This document shows, piece by piece, positions 44,265-57,700 of a stretch of 64,000 nucleotides of DNA. This DNA comes from Azolla caroliniana (Eukaryota > Polypodiophyta). The stretch lies in assembly GCA_043228905.1 (NCBI GenBank), contig JBHGNT010000009.1:10292001-10356000 (forward strand). Direction: 5' to 3'. The number at the start of each line of letters is the position of its first letter. Position 1 is the stretch's first letter. The notes beneath the pieces are model-generated. The model saw only the letters and a list, made by a program, of their open reading frames with translations. It was not told the origin of the DNA and searched no databases. The translations under genes and the position numbers were made by a program.

Positions 44265-44638
44265 AGGGGTGGTTTGGTAAATTTGGAACTTCCAGGGGCA
44301 TTCTTGTAAATAAACGAACTTCCAGGGGTATCCTAGTACTTTTCCCTATTATAAATTTGTGTGAGAAAATAATCATAAATTTATTTATCATACTCATCAT
44401 AAATTTTGTCATCATACTTATCATAAATTTGGTTATCATAGTGATCATAAATTTGATCATTATACTTATCATAAATTTGATCATCATACTTATCATAATT
44501 GATTATCATAAATAAAAAGGAGACTCTACATATAATACATATAAATTTTAATAAGTTAAAACAAGAGTTTAAAATTAAAAGTTAAAAGTTAGAGCCTATA
44601 GAGAATATTTTTTAGTATTTTTTAACCTATAAACCTTT
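44265..44638. repeat. Degenerate AT-rich tandem repeat (about 44,360-44,515)
   Basis: Roughly seven units of 18-24 bp built on ATCATAAATTTG(G/A)TCATCATACTT. It generates the spurious frame ISMMIKFM on the minus strand. Nothing else recognised in the flanks. Confidence 0.85.
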
Positions 44639-44815
44639 AAACCGAACCATATAAACAGAAATCAATAAGCCGATAAATTCAAAACCGAACCGAAACCGAT
44701 TAGTAACATTTGAAACCAAACCAAACCGTTTATTTATCTTTGAACCTATAAACTGTTAAGCCACGGTTTTTTGGTTCGGTTCGGTTTGAGCCGAAATCGG
44801 GCCCATTGCTATCAG
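44639..44815. repeat. CCGAACCG-rich repeat ending in CGGGCCCATTG
   Basis: AACCGAACCGAAACCG and GGTTCGGTTCGGTTT blocks ending in ATCGGGCCCATTGCTAT, matching the end of the repeat at 30,972-31,034. Possibly one end of a hAT-like non-autonomous element. It abuts copia integrase/RT linker sequence. Confidence 0.45.
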
Positions 44816-46880
44816 GAACTATGGATCGACAACAAGCCGAATTACGACAAGTTGAGGATTTTCAGGTGCGAGGCATACACCCTCATACCGAAAGACGATC
44901 GCCGCAAACTTACACCAAGGTCTAGGAAATGCATTTTTCTCGGTTATGAACCAAATGGTGAAATCGGCTACCAACTCTAGGACCTTGAACACAAACAGAT
45001 CATCCAAAGTTCAGACGTAGTGTTCAATGAGTCAGCCATGCATCAATCGGCCAAAAAACCGACCGAAGTTCGAAGGGTAATTTTTTCGGATGTGGCAACC
45101 CTTCACGAAGGCCCAACACACAACACGAGGTCGGCTTCACGGGTAGCTAAAACCTCTAGCACTGACTTGGCAGCGCACAAGTCAGCACAATCGAACAATT
45201 CGGATCCTAACCATCCGATCCAGACACCTGATGCAACTGGTCCAATCATACCTCGAAGATCTGAGAGACTGTCGCAACCCCCAGAGAGATACTCTCATGG
45301 TATCTTCTTTACGGATGCTGGAGAACCGACGTCATATAAAGAAGCATTGGCATATGCCGATTCGGCCACCTAGCATCTGGCAATGGATTCCAAGATGAAC
45401 TCCATTCGAGCAAACCAAACTTGGGACTTGGTCGGGCTCCCGAAGAATCAACGTGCTCTTCCATGCAAGTGGGTCTATCGAGTCAAAGACACGTCTGATT
45501 CGGCCACCCCAAAATTCAAGGCTAAACTAGTAGCTAAGGGTTTTTTACAAGAATATGGCGTCGATTCCGACGAAATCTTTTCACCAGTGGTGAAAATGAC
45601 AACCCTTAGACTCATGCTCGGCGTCGTGGCAGTCGAGGACTTAGAGCTGATTCAGTTAGATGTCAAAACGACATTCCTCCATGGTGATCTAGAGGAGGAA
45701 ATTTATATGGAGCAACCGAAAGGCTTCGTGGCACCCAACCAAGAACATCTAGTCTGCTGACTCAAGAAGAGTCTTTACAACCTAAAATAGGCACCACGAC
45801 AGTGGTATAAGAAGTTCGACGACTTCATCCAGTCAGTCGGCTTCTCTAAGAGCGATGAGGACCACTGCCTCTTCACCAAAACAACTCGAGATGGGTCTCT
45901 CGTCTTCCACATCATCTACGTGGATGACATGCTACTGCTTGCCGAACGAGGGTTGAAGTTTGCCATGAAGGACCTCGGTCCAGCAAAAAACATTCTCGGC
46001 ATGAAGATTAGTTAGAATCGAAATCGAAGACAATTGTTTCTGTCCCAATCCAACTATATTAGACGTGTCCTTGAATGCTTCAACATGCAATCGACAAAAT
46101 CTGCTTCGACCCCGCTCCCCATTAGCCTTCGGTTGTCTTAGCGAGACTACCCGACATCCAGTTCGGAGGGGGAAATTATGAAGTCGATACCGTATGCACC
46201 AACAGTTGGCTCCCTGATGTACGCAATGGTCGCGGCGCGGCCTAACATTGCTCACTTCGTAGGAGTCATCAACAAATTCATGCACAACCCTGGTCGATCG
46301 CATTGGAACACAGTAAAGCATGTGTTCAGACCTGGTGGCCACAAAAGACCATGGCATCCTATTCGGTTTAAACAACACTTCAGGCGTAGTCGGATACACC
46401 AACTCGGACTTTGCCGGTTGTGTGGACAGTCGAAAATCGACAACCAGATATTGCTTCAAACTCGGCAATGGAGCGATCTCATGGAAATTGAAACTCCAAG
46501 ATTGCACTACTACATCAACAACTAAGGCCGAATACATAGCCGCGTCAGACGCAGCGAAAGAAGCTTTATGGCTTGGTCAGCTAGCATGCACATTTCGACA
46601 AGTCGAATCTGACTCGGCTCCAATTGTCTATAGTGATAGTCAGGGTGTTGTTGCTCTGTCGAAAAATCCGGTTCATTACAATGCCTCTAAGCATATCAAC
46701 ATTCGATATCACTTTGTTCGGGATTGCATCATGTTAGGGAAAATCAACCTCGAGAAGCTACCTACAACCAATAATATCGCAGATGGGATGACCAAGTGTC
46801 TTTCAGCGGATCGATTTTGATCCCTTCGGCACCAGATGGGCATAACAAAGAATCTGTCTAATTAAGTTGGACACTTAGGA
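44816..46880 (+). pseudogene. Ty1/copia integrase end, RT and RNase H (element D)
   Basis: Starts in the integrase C-terminal region (FRCEAYTLIPKDDRRKLTPRSRKCIFLGY), then an acidic/basic linker, then RT: NQTWDLVGLPKNQRALPCKWVYRVK, KLVAKGFLQEYGVDSDEIFSPVVKMTTLR, LDVKTTFLHGDLEEEIYMEQPKGF; LKKSLYNLK-APRQWYKKF with stops; IIYVDDMLLL at about 45,910. RNase H (GYTNSDFAGCVDSRKSTT...TKAEYIAASDAAKEALWL...HFVRDCI) ends with LSADRF and TGA at 46,820. Stops occur at about 44,980, 45,371, 45,758 and 45,788. The 5' LTR to early integrase are missing. Confidence 0.85.
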
Positions 46881-47253
46881 TGTTTTCGAACAATCGACTT
46901 CGACAATTCAAAGTTCAGCTAAGTTTCCCCAACCTTGGCCAGTTTGGCCTTTTGTTTTTTGAAGTTCACCGACTCGAATGAAAATTCAATTTGCTCGAAA
47001 ATTTTGCATCAATTTTATGTAAATAGTGAGAAGGGCAATTGCCCTAAGTTAGTTAGTATATAAACTGACTTTGTAATCTAGTTTTGTAGTTGTTGAAAAT
47101 AGAGTAAATCTTTTGCCTAACGTCTCTTTGTCTTGCATCACGCTTTTTGTTGATATTGTTGTTTCTATCAATCCACCTTGCTTGTATTTGTTTATGATCT
47201 TCTCTCTCGAAGAGTGCTGACTTGTTCCGCACTAGATGGCCGCGTTTCCAACA
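46881..47253 (+). repeat. Probable 3' LTR of copia D
   Basis: Between the end of RNase H and minus-strand copia E integrase. Proposed limits TGTTTTCGAACAATCG to GCGTTTCCAACA, with TATATAAACTG at about 47,056. The start is chosen because TGTT mirrors the AACA end; the purine tract before it is weak, so the left border is uncertain. The right border is where copia E homology begins. Confidence 0.5.
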
Positions 47254-48658
47254 GACTACGTCCAGGAGGCCTTTGCTCACATTCCTCTTTTTCAGGAACG
47301 GTTATCGATGTTGTTTGCCGAATTAGCAGGCTTCACATACACTTGCAATCTCCTTCTCTATAAAAGTCGGGAGTCCGATGATGACCCCTTTCGATTGCAT
47401 GCCCTTCAGCTTCTGGAGATTGATGTGGTCAATCCTTTTGTGCCATAGATCTATGTCGGCGTCGGCTTTATGGCCCTTGGCAAACATTGCCGATTTCATC
47501 TCGTGAGAATCGAGAATGAACATTCGGCCTTCTCTTCGTCCACGAGCAATAATTCAGCCTTCCTTTTCAATGAAGCAGCCTCCGTCGTTGAAACAAAGTT
47601 GCATGCCTTATTCCACAATCTGGCTTACCAAGACCAGATCCTTTTTTACGGTTGGTACATGCAAAACGTTTCTTATGTAGATTTGTTTATCGTCTTTCCC
47701 GAATGGGACATTGCCGACATGCTGAATGGGGTGAATTGTGTAATCCCTAGTTTCCACATAGTCGGGTCATTCCGGTTCTCTCAAGTCTTGAAACCATTAT
47801 TAGTGAGATGACATATGGTTCGAGGCGCTTGAGTCGACAAGCCATACATCGTCTGAGTTGGAGGTGCTAGTCGGGTTGGAGGTTGTCATAGAATTCGCTC
47901 TATCTCGCTGGGAAACATGTCCCTCCGGATGTGAAGAGAAGTATCGTGTTGGTGAGTATCTCGGCCGAAATCGAAATCCGAAATCGTTTCGGAAGACTAT
48001 AATTGTAAATAGTCTAAAATGCCTCTTGGGGGCTATACTTGTAAATAGCCAGAAAGTTGCTTATAAGCAACTAGGGCAAACTTTATAGTGTAGTTGATCA
48101 TTATTGAAATGTTAGAACAAGGTAGTTGCCTTTGTAATCGTGAGTGAGAGTGTAACTCTGTAGCCGTCTGTCAGACGAGGGAGAACTCGATGTCGTTGCC
48201 TACGAGTTCTGTATTTGTACTTCCTCTCTACTATAGTGATATGTTTTCTTGGGGTTTGTGAACCCCTGTGGTGTTTCCCATTTCAGGTTTTCCACGTAAA
48301 ATATCGGTGTCTCTGTGTCTTCACATTTTTTTTCGTATGTGTACTAGTTCTTGGTTTCTGCACACAAATACGAACGTGCAACTGGTTGTGGCCGATCGAT
48401 TCTTAACAGAGGTGCTAGCCGGGTTGGAGGTTGTCATAGAATTCGCTCTATGTCGCATTACAAACATTCCTCCACGATCATTGTAGTCGGAATTTGAGGC
48501 GAAGTTGGTAAGTTGTCGGCTTGTGAAAGCCGATTCACTTTTCTTCTTCTGACATTCTGCCTCATAGTGGCCGATTTTGTCACAATGTCCGAACTATCAT
48601 ACCTAGGAAGCCGCTCACACCTCCTTCCATGCTTGCACCTCAACCTCTGATACCAAAT
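47254..48658 (-). pseudogene. Minus-strand copia E: gag end, protease and GAG-pre-integrase, split by a solo LTR
   Basis: Minus strand from the primer-binding site TGGTATCAGAGG (48,655-48,644): after a short leader, a decayed gag zinc knuckle (48,600-48,540), GGMFVMRHRANSMTTSNP (48,480-48,420), then beyond the solo LTR the protease VWLVDSSASNHM (active site DSSAS, normally DSGAS; about 47,850-47,815), GAG-pre-integrase MFILDSHEMK...LWHKRIDHINLQKL (47,523-47,390), CEAC, and SKGLLDVV (47,280-47,257), where copia D's LTR cuts in. Most of gag was deleted between primer-binding site and knuckle. Confidence 0.75.
47909..48408 (+). repeat. Solo LTR with its first bases missing
   Basis: From TGGGAAACATGTCCCTCC to GATTCTTAACA, about 500 bp, same family as the LTRs at 21,740-22,372 and 48,659-49,329. 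The family start TGTTRGGAA is reduced to TGGGAA here. The flanks share about 49 bp (47,860-47,908 and 48,409-48,457), not the usual 5 bp. Confidence 0.75.
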
Positions 48659-49329
48659 TGTTGAGAAACAAATCATTAACTTACAAGAAGAATACGTTGA
48701 AATACACAATTCAGATCACACACATCAATAGTGTACACAGATTTTACGTGGAAACCCTAAACGAGGAAAACCACGGGAACAGAGCTTCATTATACAGTGG
48801 ATATACAAACAGAGAAGATTACAACACTCTCTATGGAGTGTATCAGCCTCACAGGGCTCTTGGTGCCTTCTATTTCACACACATAGCTATGGCGCCACTT
48901 TGTCCCTCTTCTTCCTCTCGTGCTTTTCTGCAACGCTCTTATTCTCTCCTCTCTACACACCTGTTACACTCACACAACCTTCTGTTCTACGCTCTATGTA
49001 TTGCCCTAGATGTATTTATATTCATACATCATATGGGTTATTTACAAGTGTAGCCCCTACTACACATCACTACCAATATTATCTATAATAATAATTAGCC
49101 ATCAACTGACTCTAGTGTCAACTGTCCAATCGGTCTGACTAGTCGTCCTGGTCAGCCCGACTAGTCGGTCGTGTCTTTGACTTGGATCTCCTTCCTATCG
49201 ACTTTCTCACAGTTGACTCTTCAACCATTGACACTCGGCCCAAACAGTTGGCTCCTCCTTGTCTTCAACTGTCGGCACTTCTTGGCCCAAACAGTCGGCT
49301 CCTCCCACTGGAGGGACATATTCCCAACA
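48659..49329 (-). repeat. 5' LTR of minus-strand copia E
   Basis: Minus strand from TGTTGGGAATATGTCCCTCC (49,329 down) to TTTCTCAACA (48,659), followed after a few bases by the primer-binding site TGGTATCAGAGG. 671 bp. Its outer flank to the right is non-repeat sequence, so this edge marks the boundary of the transposon block. Confidence 0.8.
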
Positions 49330-50804
49330 AAGTCGAGTTTGATTCTCAACACACACACACACACACATAAAGGATTCTTGAATTTACACCCAGAATGGAG
49401 CATCAAATGTTAAATGTTGTGAGGATAATGTACACATGCTAAGCACAGATCCCACTATGATAGAGAGGATTGAATACATTGTGAACATTCATGTTTAAAA
49501 GGGTAGTGTTTGTGAGGTTCAAGGTTCTTGTTATGGTTAATGAAAGTGAGTGGGAATCATGTTTGCAGTTTATGAGGCATCTAAATGTGGAGATCCATAT
49601 TTATCATTGTGCATCTTTGTCCATCGAGAGAAAATGTCAAGACCCATGGCAACTCCACCTTGTTGGAGAGATGACATATGAAACTCAAGATAAGAAAGAG
49701 AATATGCCATAACACTAAATGGTTTGGAATCATATATAATTTATAATAGCCAAAAATAGCGGTGCCATGGTCAAGTGGGAAATATGATGATTTGCAGGGT
49801 TCAGTTGATGCTCTAAGGCAACGTCAAGTGGACTTTAAGAAAGGGTGGCGAGGGCTTCACTTATTTTCAGATACAACTTCTAGTATGAGGTGGAATTATG
49901 CCATACCTTCTTTTTTATTGCATAGGTTGTAGTTTGTGCTCCACTTGTTTCTTATATGATATCATATGTTTGATTAGATGTTGGTATTAGCCTTTGTATT
50001 ACAATAGAGGTGAGATGAAATGTATCCTTCTGTTTTCTATATGTACATTTCTCAAGTAATATACTAAGGTGTATCTTTCTTTCAAAAAAAAAAGGAACGG
50101 TGCCATGGTTCCGTCATTGCTCATTGTTGGTATTGAATGACAAAATTTCCAATTATAGACCTCAATCAATCATCTTCATTGTCATGCCCAAGAAGGGGAG
50201 GAACCATATACGGAAGAGATGTTGGAAGATAGAGAATAACAAAGCCTCAATAATCAAAGCGGTCAAGATGTTAGTGTGTCATGACACAATTAATTGTTGT
50301 GTACATGAAAAGTGACAAATTGATAGAGTGGAAATATTATCATTACCACGATGCCTTAATCATTGTTCATGCATGTGATTGTCTAAATACTACACGATGG
50401 ATACCCATAATTGTGACATAAATTCCAAATATCTTCAACAAAGAGGATGAACAAGCTTGTTCACATCAAATGCATTGATTGAAACTCAAATGAATTTAGC
50501 AAAGAAAACATTTCCCAAACACTAATGTCTACCTTCAGAAAGAATAACAATGGAATTTCCTTCCATGTAATCTTCGAGCATAAAGGCTTCCTGAATTGAT
50601 TATTAAATGTATTCCTTCGTACTAGGAACAAGTGGCACGAATGTTTGCGAGCTTTGAAACAAAGCGATTCAAATTTCAACATATCGAAGTTAATAGAATT
50701 TGTGGTTTCTAGGGAAAGAAAGGGAAAGCATGTTTAATTCAAAGAAGCAAAAACAGGGAGGAGGTTGGGTTGGTGGTGGCTCGCCGTGTCATGCGGAATC
50801 GGAC

Positions 50805-50836
<32 letters not shown>

Positions 50837-51714
50837 GTCGAATCTCCTTGTACTCCTCTTTCACGTCCCTTCACCTTCTTCTTTGTCCTTCGATCGATCG
50901 ATCCACCGTGTGAGGTGGTGAGTGTTTTGGATAAGTCGCTCCTTCATTCCATTCCATCCTTTTGCTTTGCTTTGGGTGAGGGGTGTGGGAGGGGGAGGAT
51001 AGGGGTAGGATTGGCAGCCTCAAAATTTATGTATTCAAAATTTCAAAAGCCACTGCCACGTCAGCCCCAGGAAATTCAGCCGAGCAGGCTGAGCTGGCAT
51101 TGCCACGCAGGACGAAGAATCCGACGTGCCAGCACTCGCTCGTCTGACGTGGATGGAGGGGGGGGGGGGAGCTCTCAGGTGTGTGTTTTCACGCGTTCGT
51201 TCGTTCGTTCGTTCCTTTCTCTTTGAAATACAAAAATTTGGATCTCTCTCTTTCTCTCTCTCTCTCGCTATTCCTTGGCTTCTTCTTCTTCTTCTTCTTC
51301 TTCTGCTTCTGCTAAATCCTCCTCCTCCTCCACAACATCCTCTTGCTGTTGCTGCTGCTACCACCAAAATACCCCTCTGTTATCTACCCTTCCGGAACCC
51401 TAATTATCTTCCCCGCCTGCTAAGCCCTCATTCATCGAGGTTCTTCCTCTTCACCCGCCTCCGTTTTCTCTGCTGATTCCTATTTCCCCTCCCATGCTAA
51501 ACTCTAATTCGAAGATCTACAGCATAGATACTCACACGCATTCGCGCACATAAGAACTCTTCCTCTCCCCTTCCTTGTCTGCAATCGTTTAGCTATAATA
51601 CCCCTTTCCTCTTGAATCCTCCGCCTTTCCAGGCAGATCTGTTACAGTCTGTTGAAATGTTCTCGTTGTAATTCCACGCTTCTATGTTGACTATCTCAGT
51701 TTAATAGCTAAGAT
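49330..51714. other. Intergenic region and 5' untranslated region of the ALY gene
   Basis: (CA)n at 49,351-49,368 and (GTAT)n at about 50,809-50,837. A run of ten A at 50,084-50,093 after AT-rich sequence could be a LINE tail. From about 51,150 the sequence is pyrimidine-rich (CTCTCTCTTTCTCTC, CTTCTTCTTCTTC), typical of plant promoters and 5' leaders, and is the likely transcribed leader of ALY. No gene recognised. Confidence 0.5.
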
Positions 51715-54700
51715 ATGTCTGCAAGAAAGCAGAGGAGTGGTGGTAGAGGTCATGTGAAAGGAAAAGAGAGGTTCACAGAGCGTGAAGAAGAGTCTGGGAC
51801 AGAAAAGAGCAAGCAAAAGGTTAGTGGAAGTTTTTTTTTACTGACATATGGACGATACCCCTTGTTACAACCACAAGGATTGTGAAAAACGTTTTTTGAA
51901 ATTCTATGCCTGCAAAAGGCAGGCATTCTGTGAGAAGGTTAAAGAATATATCTAGTGCACTTGATGAAAGGGTAGCGTTTTTCTTTTTTCAAATTTGGAG
52001 GTTTTACTCTTTATCATTTATGCTGTAAAATAAATTTTAAACAAATTGAATTTTCTATTTGATTAAAGCAATGCCTTTCAGAACTGGAGGTTTTGTTTTG
52101 TGATCTTATGCATGTTCGATTAAAGCATATGTATTTGTTTTTTTAAATTAGAGATTCTATTTGTCACCGTGAAGTAATATTGAAGTTTCTATGTAAAATT
52201 GCTCTTGTGTACGAGGATGATTGGAAGCAAAATTCATTTATTGGTTGATTAAAGCACATTGTTTCTTTAAAATTGGAGGTTTCATCCACACGTTGTGAAA
52301 TAAGATTTAGGATGCACTGTGGGATTTCTCTTGCACATGAAGATGATGGAAACATGGTTAGCTTTTTATTTGACTAAAGCATTGTGTTTTTCCAAGAGTG
52401 AAGGTTTTATTGCCATTGTGAATTACGGTTTAAGAGGCCATGAAGAATTTCTCTTTTGTGTGGAAAAAAAGCTCAGCTTTGTTGTTTGATTGAAGCATGC
52501 TGTTTTGTAGGTTTATTGACATTAAGAAATGAGATTACAGGAAATTTAACTTGTTTGATTAAAGCATATTGTTTTTTCTTTAAGATCTGAGGCTGCCACT
52601 GTGAAATAAGATTTAGACTAACATGTTTTTTTTAGTATTTTTCGAAATTGGAGGCTTTATTGTCATAACATGTTTGTGATGGTGAAACACGATGACTGTA
52701 TGTGAAGTGGTTTATTGTGTTCAGGAGGTTTTTATTCTAATTCAGTGTACATTATGGTGACATCTTGACCTTGAATTCACAGAAAAGGAAACTTTCGGAT
52801 TTATTGGGTCCTCCATGGTCAGAGGAGGATCTCAAGCATTTTTATCAGTCTTATCGCCACCATGGAAGAGACTGGAAAAAGGTATTTATTTGTTTAATAT
52901 TCTTGTTGACAGGTGTCAATGACATTCTAATGTGAAACAGTATGCAAAATTGAGCCCCTAAAGTGATGTAAAACTTGTCTTCTTTGTGACATGATGGTAG
53001 TGCAACTATGTGTAACTGTAAAAAGTATTGGTCATTTGAGTACCAATCACCAACATTAAAACACGTTTTCTGTAGCATCTATTTATATCATATCCTTTTC
53101 TTTATCTATAAGTATTTGGTATTTGCTAAATCCTGAGATTAAATAGTAAATATTTACATTTATAGTGATTAATGTTTTGTGGTTATGATATAAAGGTGGC
53201 AGCTTCATTCCAAAATCGAACAGTGGAAATGGTTGAAGTTCTTTACAAAATGAATAAGGTATATTTTTTTTTATGAGCAAGTTGTATCAGCTTTCATTTA
53301 TTTATGTTCCCTATGGCTAATTATTCACTGAAATCAGGTAACATGGCATTTATGGTGTTTTCAAGTGAACTATCTCAAAAAGATTTAATGCTATAGCTCT
53401 CAATTATGTCTATGAGTTATGGTGATTTGAAACTGGGAATACGTCTATTAACATCTGCAATATTCAATAATGGAATGCAATGTACCCATTACTTTGGTCC
53501 CCATGCAGATCTACAAAATGCTGTAAAATTTCAAAGCTACACATAAAAAAAATCAAGATATGAGGGGTATGATAATAGCCTTGGGTTTGATAATAATGCT
53601 CACTGTCTATGTACTTAATTCTATCTATGTTCAGATCACAATTTGTTCTGTGGTTTCCTGGCCTCGACTCTTGGAATAATCATACATCTAATGTGATACA
53701 AAATGTCGTCCAAACTATTTACACATTTTTTGGTTTAGGATTTGTGTTTTGAGTATGAAAGCCAGATATATAATGGTCTGACTTTCTCTAAGTTGATTGG
53801 AAAATAGCATTCTTTGATTGCAAGTATTTCTTCAACATATTTGTGTATGGATGTGTTTCTTTTAGTTGGTTTTACTATTTTCTTCTTGGAGTTTTCGTTT
53901 TCATTTATAACCATTTTCATTTCCTCAGGCTTTTTCCATTTCTACTTAATGATATTTGCAAATTGTAGGCACCTTTGCCTACTAACACTTCTCCTGTTGT
54001 TATTTTCCATTTCTAGGCTTATTTATCCCTACCCGAGGGAGCTGCATCGGCTGCAGGACTCATAGCAATGATGACTGATCATTGCAATATTTTGGTTGGT
54101 TAGCTTGTCTTTCTTTATCTGTGATCCCATGCATAATTATAGAATCTTAGACCTGAATCTTACATGATTTCTACTATTTGATTAGGAGGAAAGCAATAGC
54201 TTTGGTGATGATGATGATGACAGTAGCAAGGAAATTTTAGGCTCACCTCAACCTAATCCAATTCTTTCACGGTCTCGAAACACATCACCCATGCCGAGGC
54301 CTGTCAATAGATCCAAATTTGTGCCACAGGTATCTGGGATATCCAGCTATGGAGGGCCATCACCTTCAAAGAAGCCACGAACTGTTGCTAGTATGTTATT
54401 TGATTTTCGTTGGAAATTGCATAACCTTCCTTTCCCATATTAATTTGAGAAATGATTACTTATTGGGTTTTCTTTGCAGTGAATCGACCCAGAGCAGTTG
54501 GGAAGAGGACACCTCGGGTTCCAATAATGCATTTTCAAGATAGAAAATCATCTGAAAAATTGTTGATTGTGGATCCAATGGAAGATCAAGAACAAGATTC
54601 GTTCGGAGAATGTGACGAAATGAAAGTAGCATTAACATTAGCGGCCTCGGCTTCTCAGAGGGTTGCTTCTCCTCAAATTTCTCGCACCCCTCTATGTAAT

Positions 54701-57700
54701 GCTAGTCAATGGAGAAATTCACCTGCTCAAAATGGCTGCAATAAACATGTTGTCAATACAGGATCAGAAAGCTCTGATAACAACAATACTGGTTCTAATA
54801 TGGATGGCAGAGAAGATGGAGAAAGTGAAGAAAGCAGGGATATCGAGAGTGACATAGTGACCAGAGGAATCACGGATTCTCGGAAAAGATATATGCATAT
54901 TGGAGAAGGAAAAAGTAGGACACGAAGAATCCCTAAATCTCTGTCGAGAAAGGGGAAACTACAAGGATTTGACAAGCTTAGATCGGATGATTTGAAGGAA
55001 GAATGCAGCTGCACAGATGAAGGAACGAAAAAACGAGAAGATGTGAAAATGGGTGATGGGTTCGTCAATGAACATGCATCCAAAAAGAAGAGGCTGCCCT
55101 CTCAGAAGACTAAAAACCGAAGTAGGCAATTGTTTTGTGGAGGTAAGCTATTCTTCATTTGTATTTGGGAATGCTGGTAGTTATAGGCACCTTGTTGATG
55201 TGATCCGCATTTTTTTTATTTCATAAACAGGAGAGGAAAGTAGTGTACAGGTTTTGAGTAATACTTCGTTTGTATTGGAATTTTGCCAGTGTTAGAGCAT
55301 TGCTCGTATGATCCTCAAAATGTTTTATTTGCTTGAGTGTGAGCTGAGATAAGTGTCAAGCTTTCAATTTTAAGTTCAATGTCTTTTGGGCGTATTTTTC
55401 AGATGAAAGAAATGGGCTTGATGCATTAGCAACTTTGGCAGATTTGTGTTTTCTTCCATCACCTAGACGTGAATCAGGTCTGTTGGTTTAATTTTTACTT
55501 TCTGCCAGAATGGTATGATCTGACAAGGAAGTAGTATACTTGGTGTCTAGGTTTACTTTTTCACATGTATGCCAAGTAGTAATTACATCGAAACAATTAA
55601 GAATATCCATTTGCACAGTTATTTATTATTCTTATACTCATGAAAATCGCTGAGGTAATAGACATTCCTTCCTGGAAGCGTTTCAAGCCAAATAAAGATG
55701 CTACAACTAAGAGGGTGGGTTTGTCAGCAGGAGATAATCAAGCTTCACATGCTCACATATCGTATGGTCCATCCAAGGGCATAGCAAATATGAATTCAAA
55801 AGATGGTTTGCAGGGCAGATCAAAGGAGTCCTTTGCCAGACTTAATGTTAATGGAAAAATGATTGAATCAGAAACTCAGAAATCAGCAGAACTTAGGAAA
55901 AGGAAAAGGAGAGTTGTTTCTGACAAGGTGTGTGTCTTTACCACCATCTTAGGAGAGTTTCTTTTTTATGGTTATGTTAGTCATTTATTGAGTTTAAACT
56001 CAATGTTTTTTGTAGAGAGATCAGTTTTCAGATGGTAATGGAGAACTTGAGGAGAAGGTAAATATGAAGGTTATGATAGCGCATTCTCATTACGTGCATG
56101 AATGTACTCTTCTTGTATTTTGTTCTAAACTTGTTTATCTGTTTAACTAATAAGGTTTCTCTACATTCCGAGGAACTGATCAACCAAATGAAAGCAAAGC
56201 GTACTTTCTTAGGACAAACCCCATCTAAATATGTGGGACGACCTGTTAAGCAGGAGCCTGAAACCCAAGAAGTTCATGTAGGGGAATTTAAACTAAAACA
56301 AGTGCCTATGTTAGATGTTGTAAAGCTTCCTCTAAAGCAGAGAACCCAAAGGAAGACTAAATATGCCAAGGAATCAGTGAGAACATGTATTCCTCACTCT
56401 GTTCTAGAAGAAAATTCCAGTGATCAGGTACACAATGTGAAGCTAGATGGACTTTCTGTTGCTTAAACTTTTGAAATTTGGAAAATCTTGTTGTTTTCTT
56501 CTCTTCTTGGCTGATTTAATTTATATTTCCTGTCTTTTGTTGTCTCAACAGATCAGCCTTCTTCATTGTCTCTCATCTGAGAAAGTTCGGCAGTGGTGTA
56601 TTTACGAATGGTTTTACAGTGCCATAGACCTTCCCTGGTTTGCACAAAATGAATTTGTTGAATATCTCAACCATGCTGGCCTTGGGCATGTGCCAAGACT
56701 TACTAGGGCTGAATGGGGTGTCATACGTGGGTATGCTAAATTCTTTTTGTGTGCATAGGTTAAGAATCATATGAAGAATTTCACATAATGTATTTGAAGG
56801 GATTTAATGCAGATCTCTTGGAAAGCCACGTCGACTGTCAAAAAGATTTCTAGAGGAAGAAAGAGAGAAACTTGAAACGTACCGAAATTTGGTTCGAAAG
56901 CATTATCAAGACATTCGAATGGGACACTTAGGAGGTCTTCCTATAGATCTTCCTAGACCTTTAACAGTAGGTCAACGGGTTATTGCACGACATCCAAAGA
57001 CAAAAGAACACTGTAAAGGGAGCATCCTTACTGTTGACTGGAATAAGTGCAGGGTTCAATTTGAACTTCAGGAAATGGGTGTAGAAGTAGTTGCTGTATG
57101 TCTTCTTTCCTTTATAGATAAACTTTGAAGTTTGGTATTCTTTAGCCAAGTTTTTTTTTGCATCTCTTATTTGTTTTCCTTCCTTGAAAACAGGACGTTG
57201 ATTGTATGCCAATCAATAGTTTGGAGAATGTGTCAGACATATTGCTCCAAAAGAGCAGCCATGTTGATCAAGGAAATCACATTGAGGATTCCAAGTTCGA
57301 TGTGCAGTCCTTGGTAATCCGACCTGCGCTCAAAAGTTCTCTAAATGAAAGACATGATAAACATGAAAGTGTTCCTGGAACAAATTCATCAAGCTCTTTA
57401 CTAAATGCACTTTGTAATCAAGCTCAGGTATCTAAATGTCACATAGATATCTATATTTATTAATAACCAATATTCCCAAACATGACGATTCAGTAAAAGT
57501 GTTGTGTCCTTTGTGGAGCAGGCAGCAGACACAGCAGATTCTGTTATGCAAGTCAAGATGGCAGCAAATGAAGCTGTGTTCGCTGCTCAGCAAGCAGTAT
57601 ATAATCAGCCATTATCATCATTACAGGTTCAAGCTAGAGAAGCAGATATCAGAGCACTTGCAGATTTAACTCGAGCCCTCGACAAGAAGGTGATTGAGTG

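Noticed and set aside
44230-44496. Minus-strand frame of repeated I-S-M-M-I-K-F-M
   Set aside because: Product of the AT-rich tandem repeat.
55231-55250. Possible 20-nt mini-exon in ALY
   Set aside because: It has an AG before and GT after, but inclusion would shift the frame of the next exon; skipping it joins 55,142 to 55,403 in phase.
55640-55661. ATG at 55,640 as a separate downstream gene start
   Set aside because: The frame from 55,662 continues ALY in phase from the previous exon; the ATG lies in the intron end.
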